Assembly (NCBI RefSeq): GCF_003353175.1
Contig: NZ_QHKS01000009.1
Span: forward strand, 1 to 64,000
Direction of reading: 5' to 3'
Length of the DNA: 64,000 nucleotides
Origin: Paraburkholderia lacunae
GTDB taxonomy: Bacteria > Pseudomonadota > Gammaproteobacteria > Burkholderiales > Burkholderiaceae
The notes beneath the pieces were generated by a model, which was not told the DNA's origin, searched no databases, and worked only from the letters and a program-made list of their open reading frames with translations. Positions 53,816 through 64,000 of this stretch are shown here, piece by piece. A program made the translations under genes and the position numbers. The first letter of the stretch is position 1. Every line of letters begins with the position of its first letter.

Positions 53816-54712
53816 TTGGGATCGAAACCAGAACAACAACTCAAAATTCGGATACCAGCGATAAGCGGCCTGATGGCATTTGAAGCCGTCGCGCGCTTGA
53901 GCAGTTTTTCTAAGGCGGCCGAAGAGTTGTCTGTGACGCAAAGCGCCGTCAGTCACCGCATCTCGCAGTTGGAGGCACAGCTAGGAACCCGACTTTTCAT
54001 TCGGGTTGGAGCGAACACTTCACTGACACCACACGGCGAGCAATTGTTGGAGCATGTCGTCAGGGGGTTGGACTGCTTTCGAGAGGGCATCATGTCCCTC
54101 CAGACAAGCCAGCGATCCGTCATTCGGCTCAGTTTGCCTCCAGCTCTGGCATCCAACTGGCTTATCCTGCGCCTTTCATCATTCCAGCGAATCCACCCGG
54201 AGGTCGAGCTCGAGATTTCCGTCACGTCACGTTTCCTGAATTTGCGAGCCGGTGAAGCAGATGTGGCTATCCGGTTCGGTAATGGTCAATGGGATGGGCT
54301 GGATGCCATCAAGCTTTTACCTGTCCGTATATTTCCGGTGTGCAGCCCTTCATATCTCGTTGCCCACCCTTGGCTGAAAGCGCCTTCGAACCTGGAGGGA
54401 GCGACTCTGCTGAGGCAAACAATTACACCATGGAAGCCGTGGTTTGAAGCAGCGGGTCTACCTTGGGAGGAGCCAACCCAAGGGACTCTTTTTAGCGAGG
54501 TATCGTTGCTGATCGAGGCGGCAGAATGTTCACAAGGAGTAGGACTAGTCCTGAGCGCCTTGGTGAAGTCCCAGCTCGAAAGTGGCGTGTTGCTCAAGCT
54601 CTTCGACGTTGTTCAGGAAACTGAGAAGGCCTATTACGTGGTCATGGCAAGAAATGCTGAGCACAGTCTGCAGGTCCGACGCCTGATTGATTGGTTGATC
54701 GACAACGCCTGA
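53816..54712 (+). CDS. LysR/GcvA-type regulator with TTG start
   Basis: A 298-residue regulator (IRIPAISGLMAFEAVARLSSF, helix-turn-helix AAEELSVTQSAVSHRISQLE). TTG at 53816 is chosen: GGAG lies five bases upstream and the product has the normal GcvA-type length. No in-frame ATG fits, because the next upstream Met would add 45 or more foreign residues. GC content and codon choice look lower than in the neighbours. It may control the enoyl-CoA hydratase and tautomerase genes beside it. Confidence 0.85.
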   Translation: MGSKPEQQLKIRIPAISGLMAFEAVARLSSFSKAAEELSVTQSAVSHRISQLEAQLGTRLFIRVGANTSLTPHGEQLLEHVVRGLDCFREGIMSLQTSQRSVIRLSLPPALASNWLILRLSSFQRIHPEVELEISVTSRFLNLRAGEADVAIRFGNGQWDGLDAIKLLPVRIFPVCSPSYLVAHPWLKAPSNLEGATLLRQTITPWKPWFEAAGLPWEEPTQGTLFSEVSLLIEAAECSQGVGLVLSALVKSQLESGVLLKLFDVVQETEKAYYVVMARNAEHSLQVRRLIDWLIDNA

Positions 54713-54877
54713 AGCAGCACGCGAGCGAATCGAGTAGTGGGTGGTGCGTCAGTGGTCTTCTATTCAAGCGTTATTGTGTGCCACCTCATCTCTAGAATGG
54801 GAGGCCATGTCGTCACGCCCCCCATCTAAGCTGTCGAGCTTCGTAGAGCTCTGCTTTGCTTCTTCTATTTCTTTTGA

Positions 54878-55693
54878 TCATACTGCCGACTCTTTTCTCT
54901 TGAAATCGCCGATGCGCTGAGGATCCGTCTTGTTATAGAACTGATTCAATCGTGCTGCGACGTCCTTGCCAGATGCCATGCGGCTATATCCCGCAACTGC
55001 CTCCTGATGCAGCTGGTCGTCCAGGCCGCGCCCAATCATGTTCAGGATGGTCAATTTCGCAGACCGAATGGCAGCTTGGTCATTTCGGAGCAAACGAGCA
55101 GCCATGTCTTCGGCTGCATCCATGAGGCTGTTGTGCGCCACCACCGAAGAGACAAGGTTGAGCTGGTAGGCTCGTTCGGCGGTGATTGGGTCTGCAGTCA
55201 GCAGGAGTTCCAAAGCAGGACCAACACCGCAAGTGTTCACGAGCCGTGGGATACCGCCGTCGCAGTGGTGGAATCCGCGCCTGGCTTCTGAAGAGCAAAA
55301 TACCGCCTCCTCAGACGCAATACGAATATCGGATGCCAGAGCGAGCTCGAATCCTGCCGCCATCGCCCAACCGTTGACCGCAGCGATAATGGGCTTATCG
55401 ATTCGGTGCAGACCCCGTGTGATTCCACCCAGACCCATCTTGGCGATGTCCTGAATGTCTTGAGGAGATGCGCCAATGACTGTCGGCACAAATTTCTTGA
55501 GATCCATGCCCGCGCAAAATGCTTCTCCTTGTCCTGTCAGGATCGCCACATCGGCTTCCGGGTCGTCCCTGAACTGTGAGAAAGCTGCGATGAGCAGGCT
55601 GTGCACGTCCTGATCGATCGCATTCCTGGCATCAGGCCGGTTGATCGTGATTTTTGTGATCCGGTTTTTTGTTTCGCAGAGTAGCTTTTCCAT
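54878..55693 (-). CDS. Enoyl-CoA hydratase/isomerase
   Basis: A 271-residue crotonase-fold protein. The oxyanion hole motif GEAFCAGMDLKKF (about 59-71) is clear, and IAAVNGWAMAAGFELALASD follows. The second catalytic segment, GFHHCDGGIPRLV, is divergent from the usual Glu-containing GxxPGxGGT, so it may act as an isomerase or hydrolase rather than a hydratase. GGAGGGAAC before 55693 fixes the start; a Met 99 bases upstream is rejected. It lies downstream of the tautomerase gene on the same strand. Confidence 0.88.
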   Translation of the reverse strand: MEKLLCETKNRITKITINRPDARNAIDQDVHSLLIAAFSQFRDDPEADVAILTGQGEAFCAGMDLKKFVPTVIGASPQDIQDIAKMGLGGITRGLHRIDKPIIAAVNGWAMAAGFELALASDIRIASEEAVFCSSEARRGFHHCDGGIPRLVNTCGVGPALELLLTADPITAERAYQLNLVSSVVAHNSLMDAAEDMAARLLRNDQAAIRSAKLTILNMIGRGLDDQLHQEAVAGYSRMASGKDVAARLNQFYNKTDPQRIGDFKRKESAV

Positions 55694-55734
55694 GTTCCCT
55701 CCAATCATTGCATGACCTCTAAATGGGAGCCCTC

Positions 55735-56139
55735 TTAGGAGCGCATTTCCGATTTGATTTGCTTGATGGACTTGCCCTTGAAACCCCAGCACTCTGTAGG
55801 TACTCGTGTGAAAACCACGTAAGGGGGCAGTGCGTTTTTGCCAAGGAGATCGGTGAGTGTTGCTTGAATAGACTTCATCGCTGTAGCCATCTGCTGTTCG
55901 TCAACAGCATCCGCCGCGATCAGAATTTCCACGAAGGCGCCTGTGCCGGCGGTTGATTCGTCAATCGCAATGCCAGCAACTGACCAAGTGCCAGCGTCGT
56001 CCCAAAGCACACGGGTCGAAACAAGTGCTTTCAGGGCGCCGAGATCCCGTTCAATGATCAAGGCCATTTCCCGGTGCAACGTGTTGATCCTGGCCGCTTC
56101 CGGCTTCTTCCCACAAAGCACTACGGTTGCGCTCGGCAT
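55735..56139 (-). CDS. Tautomerase-family protein
   Basis: A 134-residue protein opening Met-Pro (MPSATVVLCGKKP), so after Met removal the N-terminal Pro could act as the catalytic base typical of 4-oxalocrotonate tautomerase/MIF-type enzymes. Its length suggests two fused beta-alpha-beta repeats, as in the longer tautomerases. It precedes the enoyl-CoA hydratase gene by 41 bases. Substrate unknown. Confidence 0.7.
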   Translation of the reverse strand: MPSATVVLCGKKPEAARINTLHREMALIIERDLGALKALVSTRVLWDDAGTWSVAGIAIDESTAGTGAFVEILIAADAVDEQQMATAMKSIQATLTDLLGKNALPPYVVFTRVPTECWGFKGKSIKQIKSEMRS

Positions 56140-56341
56140 ACGTTATCTCCTTCTGTTAAGGGTCTATTCCCTCGAAAAACTCTAGCCGAAGCACCTTTTC
56201 CTGGAATGATGTTTTTTCATGCCCCTATTAGAGGGGCTCATCGAAGGTTGGAAGTCTCATAGAGGCATGAGAAACTTTCATCCCACAAAACTTGGCCACT
56301 CGTACATTTGCTCCTCATTAAAGCGAGCGAATGGAGACGAA

Positions 56342-56660
56342 ATGGACTTTCGCGATCACATTTATATCGACGGCCATTGGGTATCCCCGGCTTCCCATCG
56401 ACGGATTTACGTCATAAACCCATACACGGAACAGGCGATAGGGAGGGTGCCTGATTCAGACTCAAGGGACGTGAATTTGGCTGTGCAAGCGGCGAAGCGC
56501 GCTTTTCAGAGTTGGTCGGCAACTTCCATTGGGGAGAGAGTTAGGCTTCTGAAGCGCTGCAGAGATGCTTTCTCGTCGAGGATAGACAAGTTGACTGCGG
56601 CAATTCTCGCTGAAGTCGGCATGCCGGAGACGCTGACTAGCAAAATTCAGGTGGGATTCC
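56342..56660 (+). pseudogene. N-terminal stub of an aldehyde dehydrogenase
   Basis: The frame opens MDFRDHIYIDGHWVSPAS, continues with VINPYTEQAIGRVPDSDSRD and AILAEVGMPETLTSKIQVG, about 105 residues of a normal aldehyde dehydrogenase N-terminus. After about 56655 the homology stops; the frame then runs antisense through the LysR gene. The catalytic Cys and Glu, some 300 residues on, are absent. It is a truncation at a rearrangement junction. Confidence 0.8.
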
Positions 56661-57542
56661 GGCAGCCATCTTCTCGACCATCCACGCTTTCAGCGATTTC
56701 ACACCTGGTTGAAGTTCGTCCGCATCGGGGTGTACGAGATAGTATCCATTCGGCAGCGGCAGCGCTTTGCCGAACGGTTCGACAAGCGACCCTTCAGCAA
56801 GCTCGGACTCCACGAGGATGGGACTTGTCAGGACCACCCCTTGTGCGCGCACGGCTGCTTCGATTGCCATCAAGGACTGATCGAATTGAATGCCGGCGAT
56901 CGCTTCGATCTGCGCTTCGCCAAGATTGCTGAAGCGCGTCAACCAGGCCGACCAGTGCGGATGCAACGTGTTGTGGAGCAGCGTCGCCAATCGAAGGTCT
57001 TCGGGTCGCTTCAATTTCCACTTCTTCGCGTAAGCCGGGCTGCAGTAGACGCGCCCCTCATCGGGGCAAAGCAGTTGAACTGAAAGCTGCGGATCGGCGC
57101 CGTTGAAATATCGGATCGCGAGATCGACGGCATCGAGTTCGAAATCGACGAGCGTGGTGGACGTCGAAAGGCTCAGCGCGATTCCCGGGTGCGCCTGCAG
57201 CAAGTCCGCCATGCGCGGAGCAAACCACTTTGCGGCAAAGCTCGGCGGCATCGAAAGCCGCAGGCCTTTGTTCCGACGTTCCCGCAAGCGGCGGCTTGCA
57301 TGGATGATCTCCGCGAGCGCCGGCTGGATTCGCGCGAAATACGCGCGGCCTTCGGCAGTCGGCGTCACCTGCCTTATCTGCCGCACAAACAGGGCGACGC
57401 CGAGCCATTCTTCGAGCTTCTGGATTTGCTGGCCGACCGCGCCGGGCGTCACGCTCAGCTCTTCGGCAGCTAGAGTAAAACTGCCGAGCCGCATTGCAGC
57501 CTCCATAGCCACCAAGGCCTTCATGGGCGGGATGGGTCTCAT
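56637..57542 (-). CDS. LysR/GcvA-type regulator beside the EamA transporter
   Basis: A 301-residue LysR regulator (IPPMKALVAMEAAMRLGSFTL, helix-turn-helix AAEELSVTPGAVGQQIQKLE). It is divergent from the EamA gene. Its last few residues (about GIPPEFC) overlap the aldehyde dehydrogenase stub, so the natural C-terminus was probably altered by the same junction. Most of the effector domain is intact, so it may still work. Confidence 0.85.
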   Translation of the reverse strand: MRPIPPMKALVAMEAAMRLGSFTLAAEELSVTPGAVGQQIQKLEEWLGVALFVRQIRQVTPTAEGRAYFARIQPALAEIIHASRRLRERRNKGLRLSMPPSFAAKWFAPRMADLLQAHPGIALSLSTSTTLVDFELDAVDLAIRYFNGADPQLSVQLLCPDEGRVYCSPAYAKKWKLKRPEDLRLATLLHNTLHPHWSAWLTRFSNLGEAQIEAIAGIQFDQSLMAIEAAVRAQGVVLTSPILVESELAEGSLVEPFGKALPLPNGYYLVHPDADELQPGVKSLKAWMVEKMAAGIPPEFC

Positions 57543-57641
57543 GGCGTAGTTTTCCTATTGCATTGGAAAAATTTAATCATTTGTACCGCATCGGCGGCGT
57601 AACGACAATGAAGACTGGAAACATTCTTCGAGTTCGTCGCC

Positions 57642-58574
57642 ATGAACCCCGCCTACCTCGCCTTTGCAGCGCTCGGCCTCATCTGGGGCACCAACTTCAT
57701 GTTCATGAAATGGGCAAGTGTCGACATATCGGCGTCCCAGATCGTCTTTCTCCGGACGTTGTTTGGCTTCCTGCCTATCCTGGCAATCGCGCTGATCAGG
57801 GGCGAGCTGAAATGGCGCCATCTGCGCCACGCACCTCATTTTCTCGTAATGTCGCTGCTTGCCACCGTGGTCTACTACTACGCGTTCGCGAAGGGGGCGG
57901 CGCTGCTGCTATCCAGCGTGGCGGGCATGCTAAGCGGAGCGATCCCGCTGTTTTCTTTCCTCGCCGCATGGGCGCTATTGGGCCTGGAGCGCCCAACTGC
58001 GCGGATGATTTTTGGCATCTTGAGCGGCTTTGTGGGCGTGTTGATGATTGCACGGCCATGGAATGCCCATGCAAGCGGCTTGGATTTGCTCGGAGTCTTT
58101 TATATGGTCGCCGGTTCACTCAGCGTCGGATGCTCGTTCGTGTACGCGCGGCGCTTTCTCTCCGGCCTCGACCTCTCGCCACTGGCGCTTTCGACATGGC
58201 AGATCGGCTTCGCGCTTGTCGTACTGAGTTGCATCACAGACTTCCACGGCATGGCCCGTGTAACAGGTGACACGCGAGCAGCGCTTGGGCTCGTCTTGGG
58301 TCTCGGGCTGACAGGAACGGGGATTGCCTACATCCTGTATTACTACATTGTCGGGCGGCTCGGTGCGGTCGCGGCTTCCAGCGTGACGTATATCCCGCCT
58401 GTCATTGCCTTGCTGTTGGGATTGTCGATCGGCCACGAACCGATGCGCCCGCTCGATCTGATCGCGATGGCGGCCATTCTCGCGGGAGTCTACCTGCTCC
58501 AGAGCCGGGCGCGCGAGAAGCCGACTGGCGTGCCGCAGACTCGATCAGCGATGGGTTGGATGCGGTCGCGTTGA
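57642..58574 (+). CDS. EamA/DMT-superfamily transporter
   Basis: A 310-residue inner-membrane protein with ten hydrophobic helices in two EamA repeats (FAALGLIWGTNFMFMKW near the start; second repeat from about residue 150). Such proteins often export amino acids or other metabolites. The start at 57642 fits the first helix. It is divergent from the LysR gene and probably controlled by it. Confidence 0.9.
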   Translation: MNPAYLAFAALGLIWGTNFMFMKWASVDISASQIVFLRTLFGFLPILAIALIRGELKWRHLRHAPHFLVMSLLATVVYYYAFAKGAALLLSSVAGMLSGAIPLFSFLAAWALLGLERPTARMIFGILSGFVGVLMIARPWNAHASGLDLLGVFYMVAGSLSVGCSFVYARRFLSGLDLSPLALSTWQIGFALVVLSCITDFHGMARVTGDTRAALGLVLGLGLTGTGIAYILYYYIVGRLGAVAASSVTYIPPVIALLLGLSIGHEPMRPLDLIAMAAILAGVYLLQSRAREKPTGVPQTRSAMGWMRSR

Positions 58575-58619
58575 TCGGAACGATGTCAGTGGCCGTTTGA
58601 TTCGTTTGGGGACTGTTCA

Positions 58620-58835
58620 ATGAAACCGCCGGCTTCCGCACGCCCCAATCAGGCGAAGTTCTGGCGAGAGCCGGCGTTCGCCGGCGCGGAATTACTGAGA
58701 GCGCAATACCGGTCACCAAGTGCCATCTGGAATTTCCGCGTATGCGTCTGCTTCTTGGGGCGGAGCGGCCAAAGGTATCGGCGTGGCGCGCGATATATGC
58801 CCGTTTCACTGTCTGGTTACGCCTTGTCAGGTAAA
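58620..58835 (+). pseudogene. Gene remnants: AraC-like N-terminus, then GST-like tail
   Basis: The frame at 58620 begins MKPPASARPNQAKFWREP and ELLRAQYRS, like the start of an AraC-type regulator. In another frame from about 58717, FPRMRLLLGAERPKVSAWR resembles the C-terminal end of a glutathione S-transferase. Both are short pattern matches by eye, so the identification is tentative. Confidence 0.3.
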
Positions 58836-58935
58836 GCTCAGCGGCAGGTAAGAGCCCCCGTAACCAAAACTAAATCGAGGCCTCTTAACCGAAACTAATG
58901 CAACTTAGCACATGGACAATACCGGTGCCGCCCCC

Positions 58936-60753
<1,818 letters not shown>

Positions 60754-60811
60754 GGCTTAATTCCTTTTCAAGGCCGGGTTTCAGGGACGCGCCTCACGCG
60801 CGTCGTACCCA

Positions 60812-62173
60812 TCAGCTTTTCTTCTTGGTCGGACGGACATAGCCCGTCTTGCTCGTTTGAGTCTTGTCGTTCAGGACCAGCATGTCTTCTTCGACGTCCT
60901 TCCAGACCGTCGTGCCCGCCGCGATCGTCACGCCGCGCTTCACGCGTACCGGCGCGACGAGTTGGGTGTCCGAGCCGACGAACACGTCGTCTTCGATGAT
61001 CGTGCGGGATTTGTTCGCGCCGTCGTAGTTGCAGGTAATGGTGCCCGCGCCAATATTCACGCGCGCGCCGATGTCCGCATCGCCGATGTAGGTCAGGTGG
61101 TTCGCCTTCGAGCCGCGGCCGAGCACCGCGTTTTTCACTTCCACGAAATTGCCGACGTGCGCTTCGTCGTGCAACGACGCGCCGGGACGCAGCCGCGCAT
61201 ACGGCCCGAGCACAACGTTCGCGCCGACTTCGGCGCCCTCGATATGCGTGAACGCATCGACACGCGTCCCCACGCCGATGGACGCGTTGCGGATCACGCA
61301 GTTCGGTCCGATCGTCACGTTGTCGGCCAGCGTGACGCGGCCTTCGAACACGCAGTTCACGTCGATCGAGACGTCGCGCCCGCATTCGAGCGTGCCGCGC
61401 ACGTCGAGCCGCGCCGGATCGGCCAGCGTGACGCCCGCGACCAGCAACGCATCGGCGACGTTGTGCTGATGAATCCGCTCGAGTTCGGCAAGCTGCTGCT
61501 TGCTGTTCACGCCAAGCGTTTCCCACTCTTCGTCCGGCTGCGTGGTCACGACTTCGAGCCCAGCTTCGATTGCCAGCTCGACGGCATCGGTCAGGTAGAA
61601 CTCGCCTTGCGCATTGTCGTTTTTCAGCGACGCGAGCCAGCCGCCGAGGCGCTCGGTCGGCGTGACGATGATGCCGGTGTTGATTTCGGCGATGCGCAGT
61701 TGTTCAGGCGTGGCGTCTTTCTGTTCGACGATGCGCGATACCTTGCCCTGCGCGTCGCGTACGATGCGGCCGTAGCCGCTCGGGTCGGCGAGCGTCACCG
61801 TCAGGACGCCGTAGCCGCCCTGCCCCGCACGGTCGGTCAACGCCTGCAGCGTGCTGGCGCGGGTCAGCGGCACATCGCCGTACAGCACGAGCGTGGGCAC
61901 GGCAGGATCGAGCAGCGGCAGCGCCTGCTGCACCGCGTGGCCGGTGCCGAGCTGCTGCTCCTGCACGGCGAACTGGACATCCGGCGCCGCCACGGCTGCG
62001 CGCACGGCTTCGGCGCCATGGCCGATCACCACGACGAGACGCGTGGGCTTGAGCGTGCGGGCAGTGTCGATGACGTGAGCGAGGAGTGGCCGGCCGGCCA
62101 GAGGATGGAGCACCTTGGGAAGCGCGGAGCGCATGCGCTTACCGGTGCCTGCCGCCAAAATCACGATGTTCAT
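60812..62173 (-). CDS. glmU: Bifunctional N-acetylglucosamine-1-phosphate uridyltransferase/acetyltransferase
   Basis: A 453-residue two-step enzyme that makes UDP-N-acetylglucosamine. The N-terminal pyrophosphorylase domain opens [20 protein letters not shown]; the C-terminal half is a left-handed parallel beta helix of hexapeptides ([15 protein letters not shown] and so on), ending in the acetyl-CoA binding region. Directly upstream of glmS with 58 bases between, so the two steps of amino-sugar synthesis are likely co-transcribed. Confidence 0.97.
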   Translation of the reverse strand: MNIVILAAGTGKRMRSALPKVLHPLAGRPLLAHVIDTARTLKPTRLVVVIGHGAEAVRAAVAAPDVQFAVQEQQLGTGHAVQQALPLLDPAVPTLVLYGDVPLTRASTLQALTDRAGQGGYGVLTVTLADPSGYGRIVRDAQGKVSRIVEQKDATPEQLRIAEINTGIIVTPTERLGGWLASLKNDNAQGEFYLTDAVELAIEAGLEVVTTQPDEEWETLGVNSKQQLAELERIHQHNVADALLVAGVTLADPARLDVRGTLECGRDVSIDVNCVFEGRVTLADNVTIGPNCVIRNASIGVGTRVDAFTHIEGAEVGANVVLGPYARLRPGASLHDEAHVGNFVEVKNAVLGRGSKANHLTYIGDADIGARVNIGAGTITCNYDGANKSRTIIEDDVFVGSDTQLVAPVRVKRGVTIAAGTTVWKDVEEDMLVLNDKTQTSKTGYVRPTKKKS

Positions 62174-62310
62174 GGCGTCGGCGAAGAGACGAGTTTGGAG
62201 CCCGCAATTCTATCATGCAGCGTCTGACGGCAAGGCCGCACGCGATACCCTGTTACAGGCTGAAATAGCCGGAAACATGCGGGTTCCGGGCGCTTCACAG
62301 CGACTCGGAC

Positions 62311-62415
62311 AGCCGCTCGAACAACCGCCCCAAGCAGCCGCTCGAACAACTACCCGAACAACTACCCGAACAACCGGCCAATCAACCGCTCGAACAGCCA
62401 CCCAAGCGGCCGCTC
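62311..62415. repeat. Degenerate 12-bp tandem repeat after ttcA
   Basis: About nine imperfect copies of a 12-mer (forms such as CCGCTCGAACAA and CTACCCGAACAA) fill the space between ttcA and glmU. They run up to the ttcA stop codon, so they are in its 3' untranslated region. Confidence 0.7.
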
Positions 62416-63520
62416 AAAGATCGTCGAACTGAACGATCGAGATCGGCTTCGATCCGATGAGACTTGCGCCTTCGCCGGCGTCGGTCGAACACGGTTCCTC
62501 GTCGAACGCGATATCGCCTTGCGGGTCGGCCTCGCCGGTTGCGCGCAGACCGGCGAACGGGAACAGCGTGTGATCCATCAGATGTGACGGCACGATGTTC
62601 GACAAGGCATTGAACATGTTTTCGACGCGGCCCGGGAAGCGCTTTTCCCAATCGCGGATCAGCGCCTTCATTTCCGCGCGCTTCAGGTTCGGCTGGCTGC
62701 CGCACAGGTTGCACGGAATGATCGGAAATTCGCGCAACTCGGCATATTTTTCCAGATCGGTTTCCTTCACATAGGCGAGCGGACGGATCACGATGTTCTT
62801 GCCGTCGTCCGATTGCAGCTTGGGCGGCATGCCCTTCAGCTTGCCGCCGTAGAACAGGTTCAGCAGCAGCGTTTGCAGGATGTCGTCGCGATGATGGCCG
62901 AGCGCGATCTTGGTCGCGCCGAGTTCGCCCGCGACGCGGTACAGGATGCCGCGCCGCAGCCGCGAGCACAGCGAGCAGGTGGTCTTGCCTTCCGGCACCA
63001 GCCGCTTGACGATGCTGTACGTATCCTGGTTCTCGATGTGAAACGGGATGTCGAGCTGCGTCAGATACTCGGGCAGCACGTGCTCAGGAAAGCCGGGCTG
63101 CTTCTGGTCGAGATTCACGGCGACGATGTCGAAGTGGATCGGCGCGCGCTCGCGCAGCCGCATCAGCACGTCGAGCATCGCGTAGCTATCCTTGCCGCCC
63201 GACAGGCAGACCATCACCTTGTCGCCGTCCTCGATCATGTTGAAGTCGCCAATCGCCTGACCGACCTGGCGCGCGAGGCGCTTGAACAGCTTGTTGTTCT
63301 CGTACGCTTCTTTCTGCTCGCGGCGCGTGAGCGGCGACCTGGCCTTCGCGGCGTGCCCGGCTTCGGTGGCTTCGGTGGCCTCGGTGGCTTCGGTGGCCTC
63401 GGTGGCTTCGGTGGCCTCGGTGGCTTCGGTGGCTTCGGTGGCTTCGGTGGCTTCGGTGGCTTCGGTGGCCTCGGTGGCCACGACGGCCGAGGTGCCGTTC
63501 AGGAGTTCCTGAGCATTCAT
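62414..63520 (-). CDS. ttcA: tRNA 2-thiocytidine synthetase TtcA with ATE-repeat N-terminus
   Basis: A 368-residue enzyme that thiolates cytidine 32 of tRNA. The PP-loop [12 protein letters not shown] and the CSLC and CNLC pairs (Fe-S binding) are intact. The N-terminus is odd: 13 Ala-Thr-Glu tripeptides (residues about 15-53) stand between [14 protein letters not shown] and the normal start near [20 protein letters not shown]. They derive from a 9-bp tandem repeat. The C-terminal 50 residues exceed the E. coli enzyme as well. It begins three bases after the folB stop. Confidence 0.95.
   Translation of the reverse strand: MNAQELLNGTSAVVATEATEATEATEATEATEATEATEATEATEATEATEATEAGHAAKARSPLTRREQKEAYENNKLFKRLARQVGQAIGDFNMIEDGDKVMVCLSGGKDSYAMLDVLMRLRERAPIHFDIVAVNLDQKQPGFPEHVLPEYLTQLDIPFHIENQDTYSIVKRLVPEGKTTCSLCSRLRRGILYRVAGELGATKIALGHHRDDILQTLLLNLFYGGKLKGMPPKLQSDDGKNIVIRPLAYVKETDLEKYAELREFPIIPCNLCGSQPNLKRAEMKALIRDWEKRFPGRVENMFNALSNIVPSHLMDHTLFPFAGLRATGEADPQGDIAFDEEPCSTDAGEGASLIGSKPISIVQFDDL
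63362..63478. repeat. Nine-bp tandem repeat inside ttcA (13 copies)
   Basis: Thirteen consecutive 9-mers containing CGGTGG, each followed by CTT or CCT in the plus strand, starting at 63364 and ending at 63477. On the minus strand they encode Ala-Thr-Glu. Copy-number change would keep the frame. Confidence 0.95.
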
Positions 63521-63523
63521 GGC

Positions 63524-63919
63524 TCAATCCTCTTTGATACGGAAGACTTCGACGCCCACCGCGTCGCAGTCGGGATAAACGTCCGGCTTTTCGGTCGACA
63601 CACGCGCCGCCCGCACTTGCGGATGCTCGAGCATCGTCTTGACGAGGTCGTCGCAGAGCGTTTCCTGCAAGTGGATGTGTCCTTGCTCGACGCGGCGCGC
63701 GATGGTCGAACGCATGAAGTCGTAGTCGACGACTTCGCGCAGCTTGTCTTCGACCGGCGTGGACAGCGCGAGCGGCACGAACAGTTCGACGTTGATCACG
63801 ACGCGCTGTTCGCCGCGCTTTTCGAAGTCGTGCACGCCGATGTTGATGTGCACTTCGTAATTGCGCAGAAAGAGCCGGCGGCAATCGGCGAGCCGGGGAT
63901 GCGAAAGTGCGGCAAACAT
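63524..63919 (-). CDS. folB: Dihydroneopterin aldolase
   Basis: A 131-residue enzyme of folate synthesis (FolB). It opens FLRNYEVHINIGVHDFEKRG, with LREVVDYD and the conserved Glu in HIHLQETLCDDLV. The C-terminal KPDVYPDCDAVGVEVFR is typical. The start at 63919 is chosen over a Met 60 bases upstream. Positioned directly upstream of ttcA, the usual Burkholderia order. Confidence 0.93.
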   Translation of the reverse strand: MFAALSHPRLADCRRLFLRNYEVHINIGVHDFEKRGEQRVVINVELFVPLALSTPVEDKLREVVDYDFMRSTIARRVEQGHIHLQETLCDDLVKTMLEHPQVRAARVSTEKPDVYPDCDAVGVEVFRIKED

Positions 63920-63965
63920 GTTCGTTCCAGTCGAAAAAAGCGTGCGGAGCACGCAAAGGGACGCT

Positions 63966-64000
63966 TCAAAGCGCGGCAACCGCCATGATCGGCAAGCCGC
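63966..64000 (-). CDS. Partial upstream gene, C-terminal end only
   Basis: The last ten codons of a minus-strand gene (ending GLPIMAVAAL then TGA) enter from beyond the window edge. In related genomes a short-chain dehydrogenase commonly precedes folB, so this may be its tail, but ten residues cannot establish that. Confidence 0.35.
   Translation of the reverse strand, partial: GLPIMAVAAL

Noticed and set aside
53447..53956. A 169-codon minus-strand frame at the edge of the low-GC block
   Set aside because: Half of it is antisense to the LysR gene. Only the last 40 residues look protein-like, so it is noted as a possible remnant and not as a gene.

Overview
The window looks like a chromosomal segment of a Burkholderiaceae bacterium, most likely Paraburkholderia or Burkholderia sensu lato. 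The DNA is GC-rich, and the order folB-ttcA-glmU-glmS, the paaABCDE operon with its TetR regulator, tandem DUF2957 lipoproteins, DUF6723, DUF2242 and DUF3562 are all typical of that group. No rRNA, tRNA, CRISPR array or intact insertion sequence was seen.

Layout. 0.3-3.3 kb: a secreted GDSL hydrolase and an FAD oxidoreductase. 3.4-8.9 kb: phenylacetyl-CoA epoxidase genes paaABCDE behind a perfect 22-bp palindrome, then a DUF1835 gene and a PaaR-like TetR regulator. 9-16 kb: a GNAT protein, then an Lrp regulator divergent from hpd, and a fused indolepyruvate ferredoxin oxidoreductase. With paa these cover tyrosine and arylpyruvate/phenylacetate breakdown. 16-25 kb: housekeeping genes (maeB, an MFS carrier, pyrE, a LuxR-type response regulator, a PEBP protein, a flavodoxin, argC). 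25.3-29.1 kb: two paralogous DUF2957 lipoproteins plus an OmpW-type porin. 29.2 kb: a complete small-RNA transcription unit with an anti-Shine-Dalgarno sequence. 29.3-33.6 kb: a LysE exporter, an HIBADH-type dehydrogenase, a Mut7-C protein, small proteins and an IclR regulator.

33.6-47.8 kb is an accessory stretch. It has decayed genes (RlaP-like, PAP2, LysR), many small proteins, chrA, a diguanylate cyclase, phoU, acylphosphatase and a three-gene overlapping operon of unknown function. 47.8-53.4 kb: a LysR regulator divergent from a tightly packed operon of a ketopantoate-reductase-like protein, a VOC protein, a MaoC hydratase, a CaiB/BaiF CoA-transferase, and homologues of shikimate dehydrogenase and type II dehydroquinase. 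It looks like a degradation pathway for an organic acid that I cannot name. 53.8-56.7 kb: a less GC-rich block (LysR with TTG start, enoyl-CoA hydratase, tautomerase, ALDH stub) that ends abruptly inside another LysR gene. 57.6-64 kb: an EamA transporter, gene remnants, then the conserved glmS, glmU, ttcA, folB block.

The most striking feature is a 49-bp hairpin-forming tandem repeat in two places 39 kb apart (10471-10609 and 49727-49965). Each array ends directly at the Shine-Dalgarno sequence of a VOC-superfamily gene, hpd in one case and the small VOC gene of the 48-53 kb operon in the other. The two arrays share 111 bp with one mismatch. One unit is inserted in the loop of another, and its stem carries two compensatory base changes. 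It looks like a mobile or copied leader element that brings its own ribosome-binding site.
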